Counted from the stretch's first letter, positions 46,360 through 55,177 are shown. The stretch is 64,000 nt of DNA from 20CM-2-55-15 sp963738025 (GCA_963738025.1 CAVTWA010000025.1:447063-511062); one strand, 5' to 3'. Made by a program: numbers and translations. The notes: a model not told the origin generated them from the letters alone.

Positions 46360-46959
46360 CTAGAACTCCGCCTTGTTGAACATCCCGTAGTCATAGGCCG
46401 ATTTGCCGCTCGACTCCGGCTTGGTGTCCATGCGTTGGAGATTCGCCGATACGACAATTCGCGCTCCCGGATAGCCGATCAAATTCCAGCCGATAAAGTT
46501 CTGATTTCCGCCATAAAACGGATCGGAAAATGTGCCCTGAATCGTGTGCGTGCGGACGAGATTGAAGAACGGATTTCCCTGCATCGCCGTCAACACCGCG
46601 TCTTGATCGGCCGGCGATAGTTTCGCGAAGGGGACCCCTTTCGCTGACTGGGCGGCCGCTTCAGTAGCGGCGAGTCCGGATGAATATGCGGGGCGCTGGT
46701 TTTTCAGCGCGCCGGCGAGAGCCCGATCGATGAACCGGTCGGCCCGGGCTTCAAGTGCCCCGGGACCATTTTCATCGGCCGGGATGATCCGCGCGACGAT
46801 CGCCCGCAAGGTTTCCGCTTCTGCGGCCGTCAGCGCCATTAATGCTTCGCCCGCAGCAGGCAACGCTTGTGCCCGAGCCCGGGCCTGTCCCCTCAGCGCG
46901 AGGTACGGAGCCACGCCCAGGGTCACGCCGATGTGTTTCAGCATTTCTCGTCTAGTCAT
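46360..46959 (-). CDS. Gluconate 2-dehydrogenase subunit 3-like protein with Tat signal
   Basis: MTRREMLKHIGVTLGVAPYLAL is a twin-arginine-like leader. The mature part shows LTAAEAETLRAIVARIIPADENGPGALEARADRFIDRAL and FFNLVRTHTIQGTFSDPFYGGNQNFIGWNLIGYPG, the DUF1412/subunit 3 pattern. The protein carries the large FAD subunit through Tat and may link it to a cytochrome subunit. It directly precedes the GMC gene on the same strand. No cytochrome subunit follows here, which is unusual. Confidence 0.92.
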   Translation of the reverse strand: MTRREMLKHIGVTLGVAPYLALRGQARARAQALPAAGEALMALTAAEAETLRAIVARIIPADENGPGALEARADRFIDRALAGALKNQRPAYSSGLAATEAAAQSAKGVPFAKLSPADQDAVLTAMQGNPFFNLVRTHTIQGTFSDPFYGGNQNFIGWNLIGYPGARIVVSANLQRMDTKPESSGKSAYDYGMFNKAEF

Positions 46960-46995
46960 AATGTTTTCTGGCTTTATGCCCGCGTTTACGTCTGT

Positions 46996-48012
46996 TCATT
47001 GCCCTCGCACCCTTTGAGCTACTTTCGAGCGTGTTTCTTCAATTTGCGCACGGTCCGTGGCTCTGGGATTCTCGATGAGATACGCATCGAATTGCTCCAT
47101 TGCGGTTTGCCACTTTTGTTCTTTCATATAGAGGTTGGCGAGCATCAGGCGAGTGCCCGGCAGGTGGCCGTCCATCTGGAGGGCCTGCTTCAAATTCTCT
47201 TCTGCCTCTTCATAGAACATCGATTTGTAATAAGCCGTGCCCAGAAAGTAATAGGCAGTGGCAGACCGTTTGATTTTCAGTGCTTCTTCGAGGATATCGA
47301 GCGCATCATCCAGAATTTTCCCGACGACGGCAGCACCTTCGCCCGACCGCGCCGCAGCTTCGTCGATGAACATGCTGCCCAGATTTACCAGCGGATCGGA
47401 CACTCTGGCGTTCAGGTTATGTGCTGCACGGTATTCGGTCTCCGCGTCGCGGAACCGGCCGGCCTTCTGGTAAAGCGTGCCGAGGGTGTTATGAGCGCTG
47501 TAAAAGTCCGGGGCCAGGCGCACGACACCGGTCAGGATGTCAATAGCCTTCGCGTTATTCCCCTTGTGTATTTCCTCGAGTGCTTTGTCATAATCCTGGA
47601 GGGCTTTTTTCGGATGGTTACGGCCGAGTTCGTTGAGGTCTACGATATCGTCGGCAGCGCCGCCTTCAGGCTTGACCGTGATCAGCGTTTGTTTTTCGTT
47701 AAGCGGAATGTTGACGATCTGAACAGCGAAAATCCCGTTACCGCCGACACCGATGGTCTGGCGCACCTCTTCGTATCCTTCAACGTTGACGATGAGGGTG
47801 TATGTTCCGGCGACCAGGCCGCGAAATTCATAATTTCCAAGGGTGTCGGAATAGATCCGTCCAACCTGGGGGCCGTCGGATTTCTGAAGAAGGACCAGGA
47901 TCCGGTCGGAGGCGTGTGCCTGCGGCACGATAATCTGGCCGCGGATGACGCCATTCGCAGCGGTCCCCGGGCCCTGAGCGAGGATAAAAGTGAGCAGGAT
48001 TTTACCAAGCAT
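46996..48012 (-). CDS. Secreted TPR protein with carboxypeptidase-regulatory-like N-domain
   Basis: I take ATG 48012 (MLGKILLTFILAQGPGTAANG) since it gives a signal peptide; the frame extends upstream but into the opposite gene's leader. An N-terminal beta domain (GVIRGQIIVPQAHASDRILVLLQKSDGPQVGRIYSDTLGNYEFRGL) is of the carboxypeptidase-regulatory/DUF type. Six or more TPR units fill the rest (IDILTGVVRLAPDFYSAHNTLGTLYQKAGRF; YFLGTAYYKSMFYEEAEENLKQAL). It probably assembles other envelope proteins. The final residues are basic (SKVAQRVRGQ). Confidence 0.8.
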   Translation of the reverse strand: MLGKILLTFILAQGPGTAANGVIRGQIIVPQAHASDRILVLLQKSDGPQVGRIYSDTLGNYEFRGLVAGTYTLIVNVEGYEEVRQTIGVGGNGIFAVQIVNIPLNEKQTLITVKPEGGAADDIVDLNELGRNHPKKALQDYDKALEEIHKGNNAKAIDILTGVVRLAPDFYSAHNTLGTLYQKAGRFRDAETEYRAAHNLNARVSDPLVNLGSMFIDEAAARSGEGAAVVGKILDDALDILEEALKIKRSATAYYFLGTAYYKSMFYEEAEENLKQALQMDGHLPGTRLMLANLYMKEQKWQTAMEQFDAYLIENPRATDRAQIEETRSKVAQRVRGQ

Positions 48013-48065
48013 GAGATCGAAGGCATGATACCATCCACGGTCCCAGTCAAGGAGTTCCTTTGCAT

Positions 48066-50525
48066 ATGCGTGAAATAAGTATGAATGAAGTCGCCGCCGA
48101 CGAAGCGGCAAGTCTAACCTCGGGCCGCGTGTTGCCCTTGCTGCTCCTCATGTTCGTCGGAAGTGGTTGTTCCGCTCTGATTTACGAAGTCGTATGGTTC
48201 CAGTTACTGGAGCTCGTCATTGGAGTTTCGACCGTTTCACTTGGCATATTGCTAGGAACATTTATGGGCGGAATGTGCCTGGGAAGCTTGTTGTTCCCCC
48301 GGCTTGTGTCGCGCCGGCTGCACCCGCTGCGCGTATACGCCCTGATGGAATTGGGTATCGGTATCATCGGCCTTGCTCTTTTATTCGGAATGCCGTTGAT
48401 TAACAACGTGTACACCGCATCTGCCGGCCAAGGCTTTGGCGGCATGCTGGTCCGGGCCATCATTGCGGCAATTTGCCTCCTTCCCCCGACGTTGCTGATG
48501 GGCGCCACGCTTCCGGCAATTTCCCGCTGGGTCGAGACCTCGCCGCGCGGCGTGTCCTGGCTCGGGTTCTTCTACGGTGGAAACATCGGCGGTGCGGTCA
48601 TCGGAAGTCTTCTCGCCGGTTTCTATCTCATGCGGGTTTACGACATCACGATCACCACCTTCGTGGCCTTTGCACTGAATGTGGCTGTGGCGCTTCTCAG
48701 CTTCGCACTTTCAAAATCGACGTCGTACACGGCCTCTGAGGGTGTATCGGAAACGGCTGTGGCATCGAGTGCATGGCCCATCTATGTATCGATTGCGCTC
48801 TCAGGCCTGACGGCGCTTGCCTGCGAAGTCCTGTGGACGCGCACTCTTTCGTTGCTGTACGGCGCGACCGTTTATACCTTCTCGTTGATCGTGGCCGTGT
48901 TTCTGGTTGGACTCGGCATTGGCAGTACGGTCGGCTCATCGCTATCGCATCAGATGAAGAGGCCCCGGGTGGCCCTGGCCTGGTGCCAGGTCCTGTTGTG
49001 CGGCGCGATGGCCTGGGCGGCTTATATGTTGACCGAATCATTGCCCTGGTGGCCCGTCGATCCTTCGATCGCGAGTACGCCTTTATTCTCGCTGCAATTA
49101 GATCTTGTGCGGTCGCTATGGGTGGTTCTGCCGGCAGCGATACTGTGGGGCGCCAGTTTCCCGCTTGCGTTGGCGGCAGTCGCTTCCCGCGGTCAGGATC
49201 CGGCCCGTCTGGTCGGCGGTGTTTATGGAGCCAACACCGTAGGAGCGATCATGGGTTCTCTGGGTGCCAGCTTGATCTTTGTCACATTGATGGGCAGCCA
49301 GCATTCAGAACAGGTGCTGATTATCGTTTCAGCTGTCTCGGCGCTGTTTGCATCCGGCGCTACCGCATTCGGCGCGGAGTCCGGCAAGACACTCTCGAAG
49401 TACTCTCTCGCGGTTTCCATTCTGATCATAGCCGGCTACACGGAATTGCTTGCCGCGACAGTGCATCCGCTGCCGCCAAGGCTTGTGGAATACGGGCGGT
49501 TTGCTGCCGTGCGTGGGGCGACGAACAAACTCGTTTACATGGGTGAGGGTTTGACCGCTTCAGTTGCGGTATCGGATTTGCCGGATGGAATCCGCAATTA
49601 CCACAACGCCGGAAAGGTTCAAGCGTCCAGCGATCCCGCGGATATGCGCCTGCAACGGATGTTGGGGCACCTTACAACCTTGATTCCTGATAATCCGCAT
49701 CGAGTTCTCGTCATTGGATGCGGTGCAGGTGTAACGGCCGGTGCCGTCAGTATTGAGCCGCATTTGCAGAAGGAAACCATCGCGGAGATCGAACCGCTCG
49801 TACCGAAAGTCGTATCGACGCATTTTGCCGAGCACAATTTCGATGTGATTCGAAATCCCCGAGTGGAAGTCCGGATCGACGATGGCAGGCATTATCTGCT
49901 TACCTCCAAAGAGAAATTTGACGGGATCACTTCCGATCCCCTCGATCCCTGGGTGAAAGGCGCTGCTGCGCTGTACACTCGCGAGTTTTTCGAGATTGCA
50001 AAGAAGCATTTGAATCCCGGCGGAGTTGTGACGCAGTTCGTCCAGCTGTACGAGAGCAATGAAGAAGCTGTGAAGAGCGAAATCGCGACCTTCCTCGAGG
50101 CGTTCCCCAACGGCATGGTTTTCGCCAATACTGTGAATGGCCAGGGTTACGACGTTGTTCTCTTAGGGCAGGTTGAGCCGACAAAGATCGACGTCGATAA
50201 ACTTCAGGCGAAGCTCGACAGTCCGGAGTACGCGCGTATGGCGCAGTCTCTGCGTGAAATCGGAATCTACTCGGCAACCGATCTGATGGCTACGTATGCG
50301 GGAAATGTCGCAGATCTGAAGCCCTGGACGCAGGACGCCATGATCAATCGGGACCGCAATCTGCGGTTGCAGTATCTGGCCGGGATGTCGTTGAACACAT
50401 ACCAGGCGGATCCGATCTACGTCAAAATGACCGCGCATTCGCAGTATCCCGAGAGCCTGTTCACCGGTTCGCCGGCAACGCTCGAGGCATTGCGCCGCGC
50501 CATTCATTTTCCGTCCGCGAGGTAA
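48066..50525 (+). CDS. Fused membrane/spermidine synthase-like protein
   Basis: AAGGAG at 48049-48054 is best placed for ATG 48066; TTG 48060 is also possible. Eleven or so helices occupy the first 460 residues (LLLLMFVGSGCSALIYEVVWFQLLELVIG, GILLGTFMGGMCLGS, and a second set LTALACEVLWTRTLSLLYGATVY). The C-terminal part is a spermidine synthase-like Rossmann domain: SVAVSDLPDGIR, LGHLTTLIPDN, VLVIGCGAGVTAGAV, EIEPLVPKVV, RVEVRIDDGRHYLL and ITSDPLDPWVKGAAALYTREFF. The order (membrane part first, synthase last) differs from the gene at 32098. The substrate is unknown. Confidence 0.87.
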   Translation: MREISMNEVAADEAASLTSGRVLPLLLLMFVGSGCSALIYEVVWFQLLELVIGVSTVSLGILLGTFMGGMCLGSLLFPRLVSRRLHPLRVYALMELGIGIIGLALLFGMPLINNVYTASAGQGFGGMLVRAIIAAICLLPPTLLMGATLPAISRWVETSPRGVSWLGFFYGGNIGGAVIGSLLAGFYLMRVYDITITTFVAFALNVAVALLSFALSKSTSYTASEGVSETAVASSAWPIYVSIALSGLTALACEVLWTRTLSLLYGATVYTFSLIVAVFLVGLGIGSTVGSSLSHQMKRPRVALAWCQVLLCGAMAWAAYMLTESLPWWPVDPSIASTPLFSLQLDLVRSLWVVLPAAILWGASFPLALAAVASRGQDPARLVGGVYGANTVGAIMGSLGASLIFVTLMGSQHSEQVLIIVSAVSALFASGATAFGAESGKTLSKYSLAVSILIIAGYTELLAATVHPLPPRLVEYGRFAAVRGATNKLVYMGEGLTASVAVSDLPDGIRNYHNAGKVQASSDPADMRLQRMLGHLTTLIPDNPHRVLVIGCGAGVTAGAVSIEPHLQKETIAEIEPLVPKVVSTHFAEHNFDVIRNPRVEVRIDDGRHYLLTSKEKFDGITSDPLDPWVKGAAALYTREFFEIAKKHLNPGGVVTQFVQLYESNEEAVKSEIATFLEAFPNGMVFANTVNGQGYDVVLLGQVEPTKIDVDKLQAKLDSPEYARMAQSLREIGIYSATDLMATYAGNVADLKPWTQDAMINRDRNLRLQYLAGMSLNTYQADPIYVKMTAHSQYPESLFTGSPATLEALRRAIHFPSAR

Positions 50526-50536
50526 TAGGGAAGGAC

Positions 50537-50607
50537 GTGCAGTCGCGGACTTCAGCCCGCGTTCTCGCCCGCGATTGGCGAACGCGGGCTGAAGCCCGCG
50601 ACTACAC
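50537..50607. repeat. 28-bp inverted repeat of the GTCGCGGGCTTCAGCCCGCG family
   Basis: Arms 50537-50564 and 50580-50607 match at 26 of 28 positions. The same motif occurs as a single hairpin at 17495-17522. It lies just after the spermidine synthase-like gene and before the DDAH-like gene, both on the plus strand. Confidence 0.75.
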
Positions 50608-50622
50608 GCATACGGGTCAGGA

Positions 50623-51495
50623 ATGAAGTTTGGTAGCCAGAGCATGGTCGCTCCCCTGCGGCGCGTTGCCGTAAAACGCCCCGAGCAGGCTTTCCGGCGG
50701 ATCGATCAGGAATGGCAGGAGCTGAACTACACCCGGCCTCCCAACCTCTCCAAAGCCGAGGAGCATCATCGCGAGTTCGTTGCATTGATGCAACGAAGCG
50801 GCGCCGAGATTCTCTCCCTTCCTGAAGATGGTCGCACCGGCCTGGATTCTTTGTACGCTCATGACCCGGTGCTCGTCACCGACCGCGGAGCCGTCATCTT
50901 CCAGACTGGAAAGATCGCCCGCCGTGGTGAAGGACCGGCGTTTGCCGATGCTTTCACGCGCTGGGGTGTCCCGATTCTGGGCGTGATCGACGGGCGCGCA
51001 ACGGCCGAAGCCGGCGATATGGTGTGGCTCGATCATGATACGTTACTGGTGGGCCGCGGCTTCCGAACCAATGCGGAGGGCGTTGAGCGGCTGGCGGAAA
51101 TGCTGAAGCCCGGCGGCACGACGGTTATTCCTTTTGAACTGCCTTACTGGAACGGACCGCACGATGTTCTCCATCTCATGTCGTTTATCAGTCTTCTGGA
51201 CAACGATCTTGCTGTCGTCTACCGCCGGCTTCTTCCGGTGCCCTTGTTTGAACTGCTGAGGGACCGGCGGGTCCAGCTTGTAGATGTCCCCGACGAGGAG
51301 TACGAAACGCTCGGCTGTAATGTGCTGGCAATCTCCGGGCGTAACGTCATCATGGTGGCAGGCAATCCCGTCACAAGGCGTCGTCTGGAGGCTGCCGGCT
51401 GCGCCGTGTCCGAGATTGACGGCAGTGAAATCTGTCTGCCTGGCGCCGGCGGTCCGACTTGTCTGACACGTCCCGTGCTGCGCGCATCGGAGTGA
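50623..51495 (+). CDS. Arginine/dimethylarginine dimethylaminohydrolase-like hydrolase
   Basis: The pentein fold residues can be found in order: YAHDPVLVTDRGAVI, EAGDMVWLDHDTLLVGRGFRTN, a His in PHDVLHLMSFISLLDND and the catalytic Cys in GPTCLTRPVL near the C-terminus. This is the Cys-His-acid set of DDAH and arginine deiminase-like enzymes (290 residues, as expected for DDAH). It hydrolyses guanidino compounds; which one is not visible. The next gene (PanE-like) starts 6 bases after the stop, so they form an operon. Confidence 0.88.
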   Translation: MKFGSQSMVAPLRRVAVKRPEQAFRRIDQEWQELNYTRPPNLSKAEEHHREFVALMQRSGAEILSLPEDGRTGLDSLYAHDPVLVTDRGAVIFQTGKIARRGEGPAFADAFTRWGVPILGVIDGRATAEAGDMVWLDHDTLLVGRGFRTNAEGVERLAEMLKPGGTTVIPFELPYWNGPHDVLHLMSFISLLDNDLAVVYRRLLPVPLFELLRDRRVQLVDVPDEEYETLGCNVLAISGRNVIMVAGNPVTRRRLEAAGCAVSEIDGSEICLPGAGGPTCLTRPVLRASE

Positions 51496-51501
51496 CCGTG
51501 A

Positions 51502-52404
51502 ATGGATGCTGAGCGAGTTGTCGTCGTAGGCGCCGGCGCGGTTGGCTGTTATTTCGGAGGCATGCTTGCGCACGCCGGTGTGCCCGTGACGTTGATCGGC
51601 CGCGCAGCGCATGTGGATGCCATCCGCCGCCACGGTCTGTTTTTAGAGCGGAACGACTTTCAAGGCTACGTTCCAATCGCCGCATCTACCGAAATAAGCT
51701 CAGTTCGCGACGGCACCATGGTTTTGCTGTGCGTAAAAACAACAGATACAGAAACGGCTGCAGTTGCCGTCGCCCCTCATCTTGCTCCCGGCGCCTTGAT
51801 CGTGAGTTTCCAAAACGGTGTCGATAACGTCGAACGAATTCAGCGCGCCAGTGGCATTCCGGCTGTTCCTGCCGTCGTCTATGTTGCCTGTGCGATGAGT
51901 GGTCCAGGTCGCGTCAGGCATGGCGGCCGCGGGGATATCGTGATCGGACCGGCGTCTGTGCTGACGGATCGCATCTCCCGTGTTTTCGAAAGCGCACATA
52001 TTCCTTGTCGCGTATCGGAAAACATCAGCGCGGAGTTATGGACGAAGCTTCTGATGAATTGTGCATATAACGCGCTCTCTGCGATTACGCATTCGCGTTA
52101 TTTCGTTCTGAAAGACGATGTTGAGATCCGGAACGTAATGAAGGAACTGATCCGGGAAGCAGTAGCAGTCGGAACTGCTGCGGGCGTCGTTCTGCCGGAC
52201 CCGGAACAGGTGATGGATGCGGCCATGAAGCTTGGCGATTCGATGGCCAGCGCCACCTCGTCTACCGAGCAGGATCTGAGCCGTCGTCGCCCGACTGAAA
52301 TCGATTCGTTGAATGGTTACGTCGTCCGTCGGGGCAGGGAACTCGGTATCCCGACACCGGTAAACGCTACGGTATCGGCGCTCGTCAAGCTGCTTGAACA
52401 ATAA
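51502..52404 (+). CDS. panE: 2-dehydropantoate 2-reductase-like protein
   Basis: NADPH site VVVVGAGAVGCYFGGMLAHAG at residues 6-26. Other landmarks: VLLCVKTTDT, SFQNGVDNVERI, VYVACAMSGPGRVRHGG, and the catalytic Lys in AELWTKLLMNCAYNALSAITH, with RRRPTEIDSLNGYVVRRGRELGIPTPVN as the substrate side. Length 300 matches KPR enzymes. It reduces ketopantoate for coenzyme A synthesis or, in other members, related 2-oxo acids. Stands in an operon with the DDAH-like gene, a combination that does not point to pantothenate in particular; so the symbol is tentative. Confidence 0.82.
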   Translation: MDAERVVVVGAGAVGCYFGGMLAHAGVPVTLIGRAAHVDAIRRHGLFLERNDFQGYVPIAASTEISSVRDGTMVLLCVKTTDTETAAVAVAPHLAPGALIVSFQNGVDNVERIQRASGIPAVPAVVYVACAMSGPGRVRHGGRGDIVIGPASVLTDRISRVFESAHIPCRVSENISAELWTKLLMNCAYNALSAITHSRYFVLKDDVEIRNVMKELIREAVAVGTAAGVVLPDPEQVMDAAMKLGDSMASATSSTEQDLSRRRPTEIDSLNGYVVRRGRELGIPTPVNATVSALVKLLEQ

Positions 52405-52470
52405 GCCACGGATTGAACGGATTTAACGGATAGGGCCCCATCCGTTAAATCCGTTCAATCCGTGGCTTAT
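52401..52470. terminator. Perfect 31-bp inverted repeat between convergent genes
   Basis: Arms 52401-52431 and 52440-52470 match perfectly (first bases ATAAGCCACGGATTGAACGG), with an 8-base loop. The panE stop codon (52402-52404) is part of the left arm. MscL converges from the right. The AACGGATTTAACGGAT motif also appears, shorter, near 36680-36710. Confidence 0.8.
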
Positions 52471-52497
52471 CCAAACCGTTGAGGAACGAGTCGTGAG

Positions 52498-52947
52498 TCA
52501 AACCGCTTTTGTCGCTGCGGCCTTCAAATCTGAAGTGCAGTGTGGACATCGAACCGCACCGAGTGGAATGCCTGTGCGGCAGAACGGGCAGTCCTGCGTG
52601 GTCGGAGCTGCCACCGGCACCGGCCGGACGCGATTGACCGCGCGGACGAGAATGAACACGGCAAAGGCGACGATTGCGAACTCGAGGATCGTGTTCAGGA
52701 AAATCCCATAATTCAGCGTCGGCGCGTTATGCGCCTTCGCTTCGGCAAGGCTGCCGTAGGCGGTTGGCGACAAGTTGATGAACAGGTCCTTGAAGTCGAC
52801 GTGTTTTACGGCGAGACCGATCGGCGGCATCAGAACATCGTTTACCAGCGAGTTGACGATTTTGCCGAAAGCGGCGCCGATGACGATACCGACAGCGAGA
52901 TCCAATACGTTGCCTTTGACGGCAAATTCCTTAAACTCTTTCCACAT
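52498..52947 (-). CDS. mscL: Large-conductance mechanosensitive channel with C-terminal zinc ribbon
   Basis: WKEFKEFAVKGNVLDLAVGIVIGAAFGKIVNSLVNDVLMPPIGL is the conserved first helix and loop; helix 2 is ILEFAIVAFAVFILVRAVNRV (about 88-108). Both fit MscL. After the usual end the protein has CPFCRTGIPLGAVRCPHC, four Cys spaced as a zinc ribbon, in place of the charged bundle that ends E. coli MscL. MscL opens under membrane tension to release solutes. The ribbon could control opening by metal or redox state; this is an inference. Confidence 0.93.
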   Translation of the reverse strand: MWKEFKEFAVKGNVLDLAVGIVIGAAFGKIVNSLVNDVLMPPIGLAVKHVDFKDLFINLSPTAYGSLAEAKAHNAPTLNYGIFLNTILEFAIVAFAVFILVRAVNRVRPVPVAAPTTQDCPFCRTGIPLGAVRCPHCTSDLKAAATKAV

Positions 52948-53063
52948 CAGGTGCTCCTTCTGGAAGTGAGCAGGTTAGCTGTAGACAATTGCACGCGTCA
53001 AGGGCAGTAGGGCAGCAAGGGTATGGATCGGATGACCGGGGCAGTTGAGGATTGCTGAAAGAA

Positions 53064-53731
53064 CTACCTGGAAACTCTCGCCGGTTCGCTCTTTGTGAAG
53101 CTGTTCAGTGTGCTCAGAGACCACGCCAGCGACTTCTGATACGCTTCGCGGATCGCTTCCTCGCTCAAGTTGACTGCAGCCTGCGCCTCGGCCCAATTGC
53201 GTTTTTCGTATTCCAGGGCGCAGGTCAGCACATTTCCAAGGGTTCCCTGGTGAGAAACGACAGCCTCCAGGATATCCCATTCCAATGGCAGCGACTGAAC
53301 GACCTCTGTCATCGGTTGATCCAGCAATGCGTCAAGGACGGAAAGCAGGCCCACAAGAAAACTGCGTTCGGGTTTCGGAAGTTCAAGCGCACGGGCGAGG
53401 TGCTCGCACATGCGAGCGCGGACGGCTCCCGTCGTCACGAGGTCACGCGATTTGTCGTCGACCGTGGCCAGTACGATCAGACTGGCCCATGCCCTGATCT
53501 TTTGCTGCCCCACGAGCATGACGGCATGGCTGATCGAGGTGATCTGTCGTGAAAGCGAGTACATGGCGGAATTGATGTAGGACAGCAGCTTATAGGTGAG
53601 CGAAACATCCTGGCTGATGGCCTCCAGCATTCTGCCCGGTCCTCCGAGTTGTTGCGGAACAACAACTCGTATCCGAGTTCACCCATATTCGCGGTGTAGA
53701 TTGGCTGGCGGCTGACCAGGACCCGTTCCAT
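53064..53731 (-). pseudogene. EAL/HDOD signalling protein with internal deletion and frameshift
   Basis: The N-terminal signature of the EAL-HDOD (YuxH-like) family (VLVSRQPIYTANMGELGYELLFRNN) occurs in one frame (53731 down to about 53660). The HDOD C-terminal domain (LEAISQDVSLTYKLLSYINSAMYSL, VGQQKIRAWASLIVLATV) occurs in another frame from about 53632. Normally some 150-200 residues of EAL domain and linker lie between. So an internal segment is deleted and the reading frame is lost at the junction near 53635-53660. The remaining HDOD part could be translated from an internal start, but I consider the gene dead. Confidence 0.75.
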
Positions 53732-53839
53732 TAAGCGCTCCTGCTCCCTATATTTTATCGACAATTTGACCGTGACCATTAGCGCCGGATTCGCGGATGG
53801 TTGCCTGAATCACCGGAATTCAGGCTTACAATCCTTTAA

Positions 53840-54121
53840 ATGCAGAGCAAACCTGCAATAAACGTGTCCTCGGATCGCGTCAAAACAGGGGCCTCGGTGT
53901 ATCTGATGGGGACGGGGTTCACTCCAAACCGCACGGCGATGTCCCATCTTCTCCGGCCAGACGGAACCGAGTACAACCCGGTGCGAGTCCGGATCAGCGA
54001 CCGCGGAGAGTTCTCTCATAAAATCGACACGACGATGTTGAACATCGGCAGGTATGAGGTCTGGGTCGAGGACGAGTCCACGAAGGCCGTATCCAATCGC
54101 ACTCAATTCAGCGTGGAATAA
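53840..54121 (+). CDS. Small hypothetical protein, possible Ig-like/IPT fold
   Basis: The 93 residues (INVSSDRVKTGASVYLMGTGFTPNRTA, YNPVRVRISDRGEFSHKIDT, GRYEVWVEDESTKAVSNRTQFSVE) have the strand pattern of an immunoglobulin-like or IPT/TIG domain, including GTGFTPN. No signal peptide and no strong ribosome-binding site. It lies after the broken EAL/HDOD gene. It may be the remainder of a larger surface protein. Function unknown. Confidence 0.55.
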   Translation: MQSKPAINVSSDRVKTGASVYLMGTGFTPNRTAMSHLLRPDGTEYNPVRVRISDRGEFSHKIDTTMLNIGRYEVWVEDESTKAVSNRTQFSVE

Positions 54122-54197
54122 GAGGGACAGGTCACTTTTTTCTGTACAATTGTTTCGTTTCGAAACACTTTGATGAAAAAGAGTGACCTGTCCCTCT
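54121..54197. repeat. Inverted repeat ahead of a VOC gene
   Basis: Arms AGAGGGACAGGTCAC (54121-54135) and its inverse GTGACCTGTCCCTCT (54183-54197), plus a T/A run next to each, enclose an inner GTTTCGTTTCGAAAC palindrome. It ends four bases before the AAGGAGA site of the next gene. It could end transcription of the small gene or act in the 5' leader of the VOC gene. Confidence 0.6.
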
Positions 54198-54212
54198 CTC
54201 AAGGAGAAGCTC

Positions 54213-55082
54213 ATGAATGCAATGAAGGCGATCGTACTCGTTCTCGGCTTTGTTCTGGCCGTACCGTCCATGTCGCAGGCGCAGATTCTGGTCGCCAAAG
54301 AAGGGCCGGTCGTCTACGGTCATCACCACCTGAATACGACGAACATGGAGGCGCAGAAGAAGTTCTTCGTCGACACGCTGGGCGGAAAGCTCGTTAAGTT
54401 TGGCCAGAACAACCAGGAGATCATCGAGTTCCCGAACGTTCTGATCTTCTTCCGTCCGATGCAGGCGCCGACCGGTGGCTCGATCGGGACCACGGTGAAT
54501 CACATCGGCTTCTCTGTTCCCGACCTGAAGCCGCTGGTCGCCAGAATCAAGGCGAACGGTTTCAAGATGATCACGACGGACTCGGTGGCGGCAACGGTCA
54601 AGGTCACTGACGACATCGCCGCCGCGAGCCCGACCACGAATTTAGCCTTCGCGCTCGGACCGGACGACGTGAAGGTCGAGTTTGTCGAAGTGAAGGATCA
54701 GAAGGCGCCGATTCAATTGCATCACGTCCATTTCTTCGGCCAGCAGAACACCGAGATGCAGGCGTGGTACGCGAAGACGTTCGGAGCGAAACTGCAGCCG
54801 CCGAACCCCGGCTCCGCCTTCGTGACGGACCAGTTGCCCGGTGTGTCGCTTAACTTCTCGCCGTCGCCGACCCCGACCGTCGGCACTACCGGCCGCTCGA
54901 TCGACCACATCGGCTTCGAAGTCAAAAACCTCGAAGCGTTCACAAAGAAGCTGGAAGCGGACGGCATCAAGCTGGATCGTCCCTACAGCAAAGTTCCGGC
55001 GCTCGGCATCTCCATTGCGTTCATCAAGGACCCCTGGGGTACGAGTATCGAGTTGACGGAAGGACTCGACGCGGTCCGCTGA
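54213..55082 (+). CDS. Secreted two-domain VOC protein
   Basis: AAGGAGA is 6 bases before ATG 54213. The signal peptide is MKAIVLVLGFVLAVPSMSQAQ. Two VOC modules follow: about residues 35-150 (GHHHLNTTNMEAQKKFFVDTLGGKLVKF; DVKVEFVEV) and 160-289 (QLHHVHFFGQQNTEMQAWYAKTFGAKL; IDHIGFEVKNLEAF; GTSIELTEGL). The His-Glu pairs fit a metal site. Unlike the VOC at 17695 it is exported by Sec. Substrate unknown. Confidence 0.82.
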   Translation: MNAMKAIVLVLGFVLAVPSMSQAQILVAKEGPVVYGHHHLNTTNMEAQKKFFVDTLGGKLVKFGQNNQEIIEFPNVLIFFRPMQAPTGGSIGTTVNHIGFSVPDLKPLVARIKANGFKMITTDSVAATVKVTDDIAAASPTTNLAFALGPDDVKVEFVEVKDQKAPIQLHHVHFFGQQNTEMQAWYAKTFGAKLQPPNPGSAFVTDQLPGVSLNFSPSPTPTVGTTGRSIDHIGFEVKNLEAFTKKLEADGIKLDRPYSKVPALGISIAFIKDPWGTSIELTEGLDAVR

Positions 55083-55177
55083 GCACTGAGAAGAGGATTT
55101 AACTTAGGCGGATTGGACTCCCTCACATTCACTTCAAAACATTTGGGCACGACGCACACGTCTTCCGCTGTTTGGTT

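Noticed and set aside
46867..48078. Plus-strand open frame of 403 codons
   Set aside because: Antisense to the TPR gene; no domain, no signal and no ribosome-binding site.
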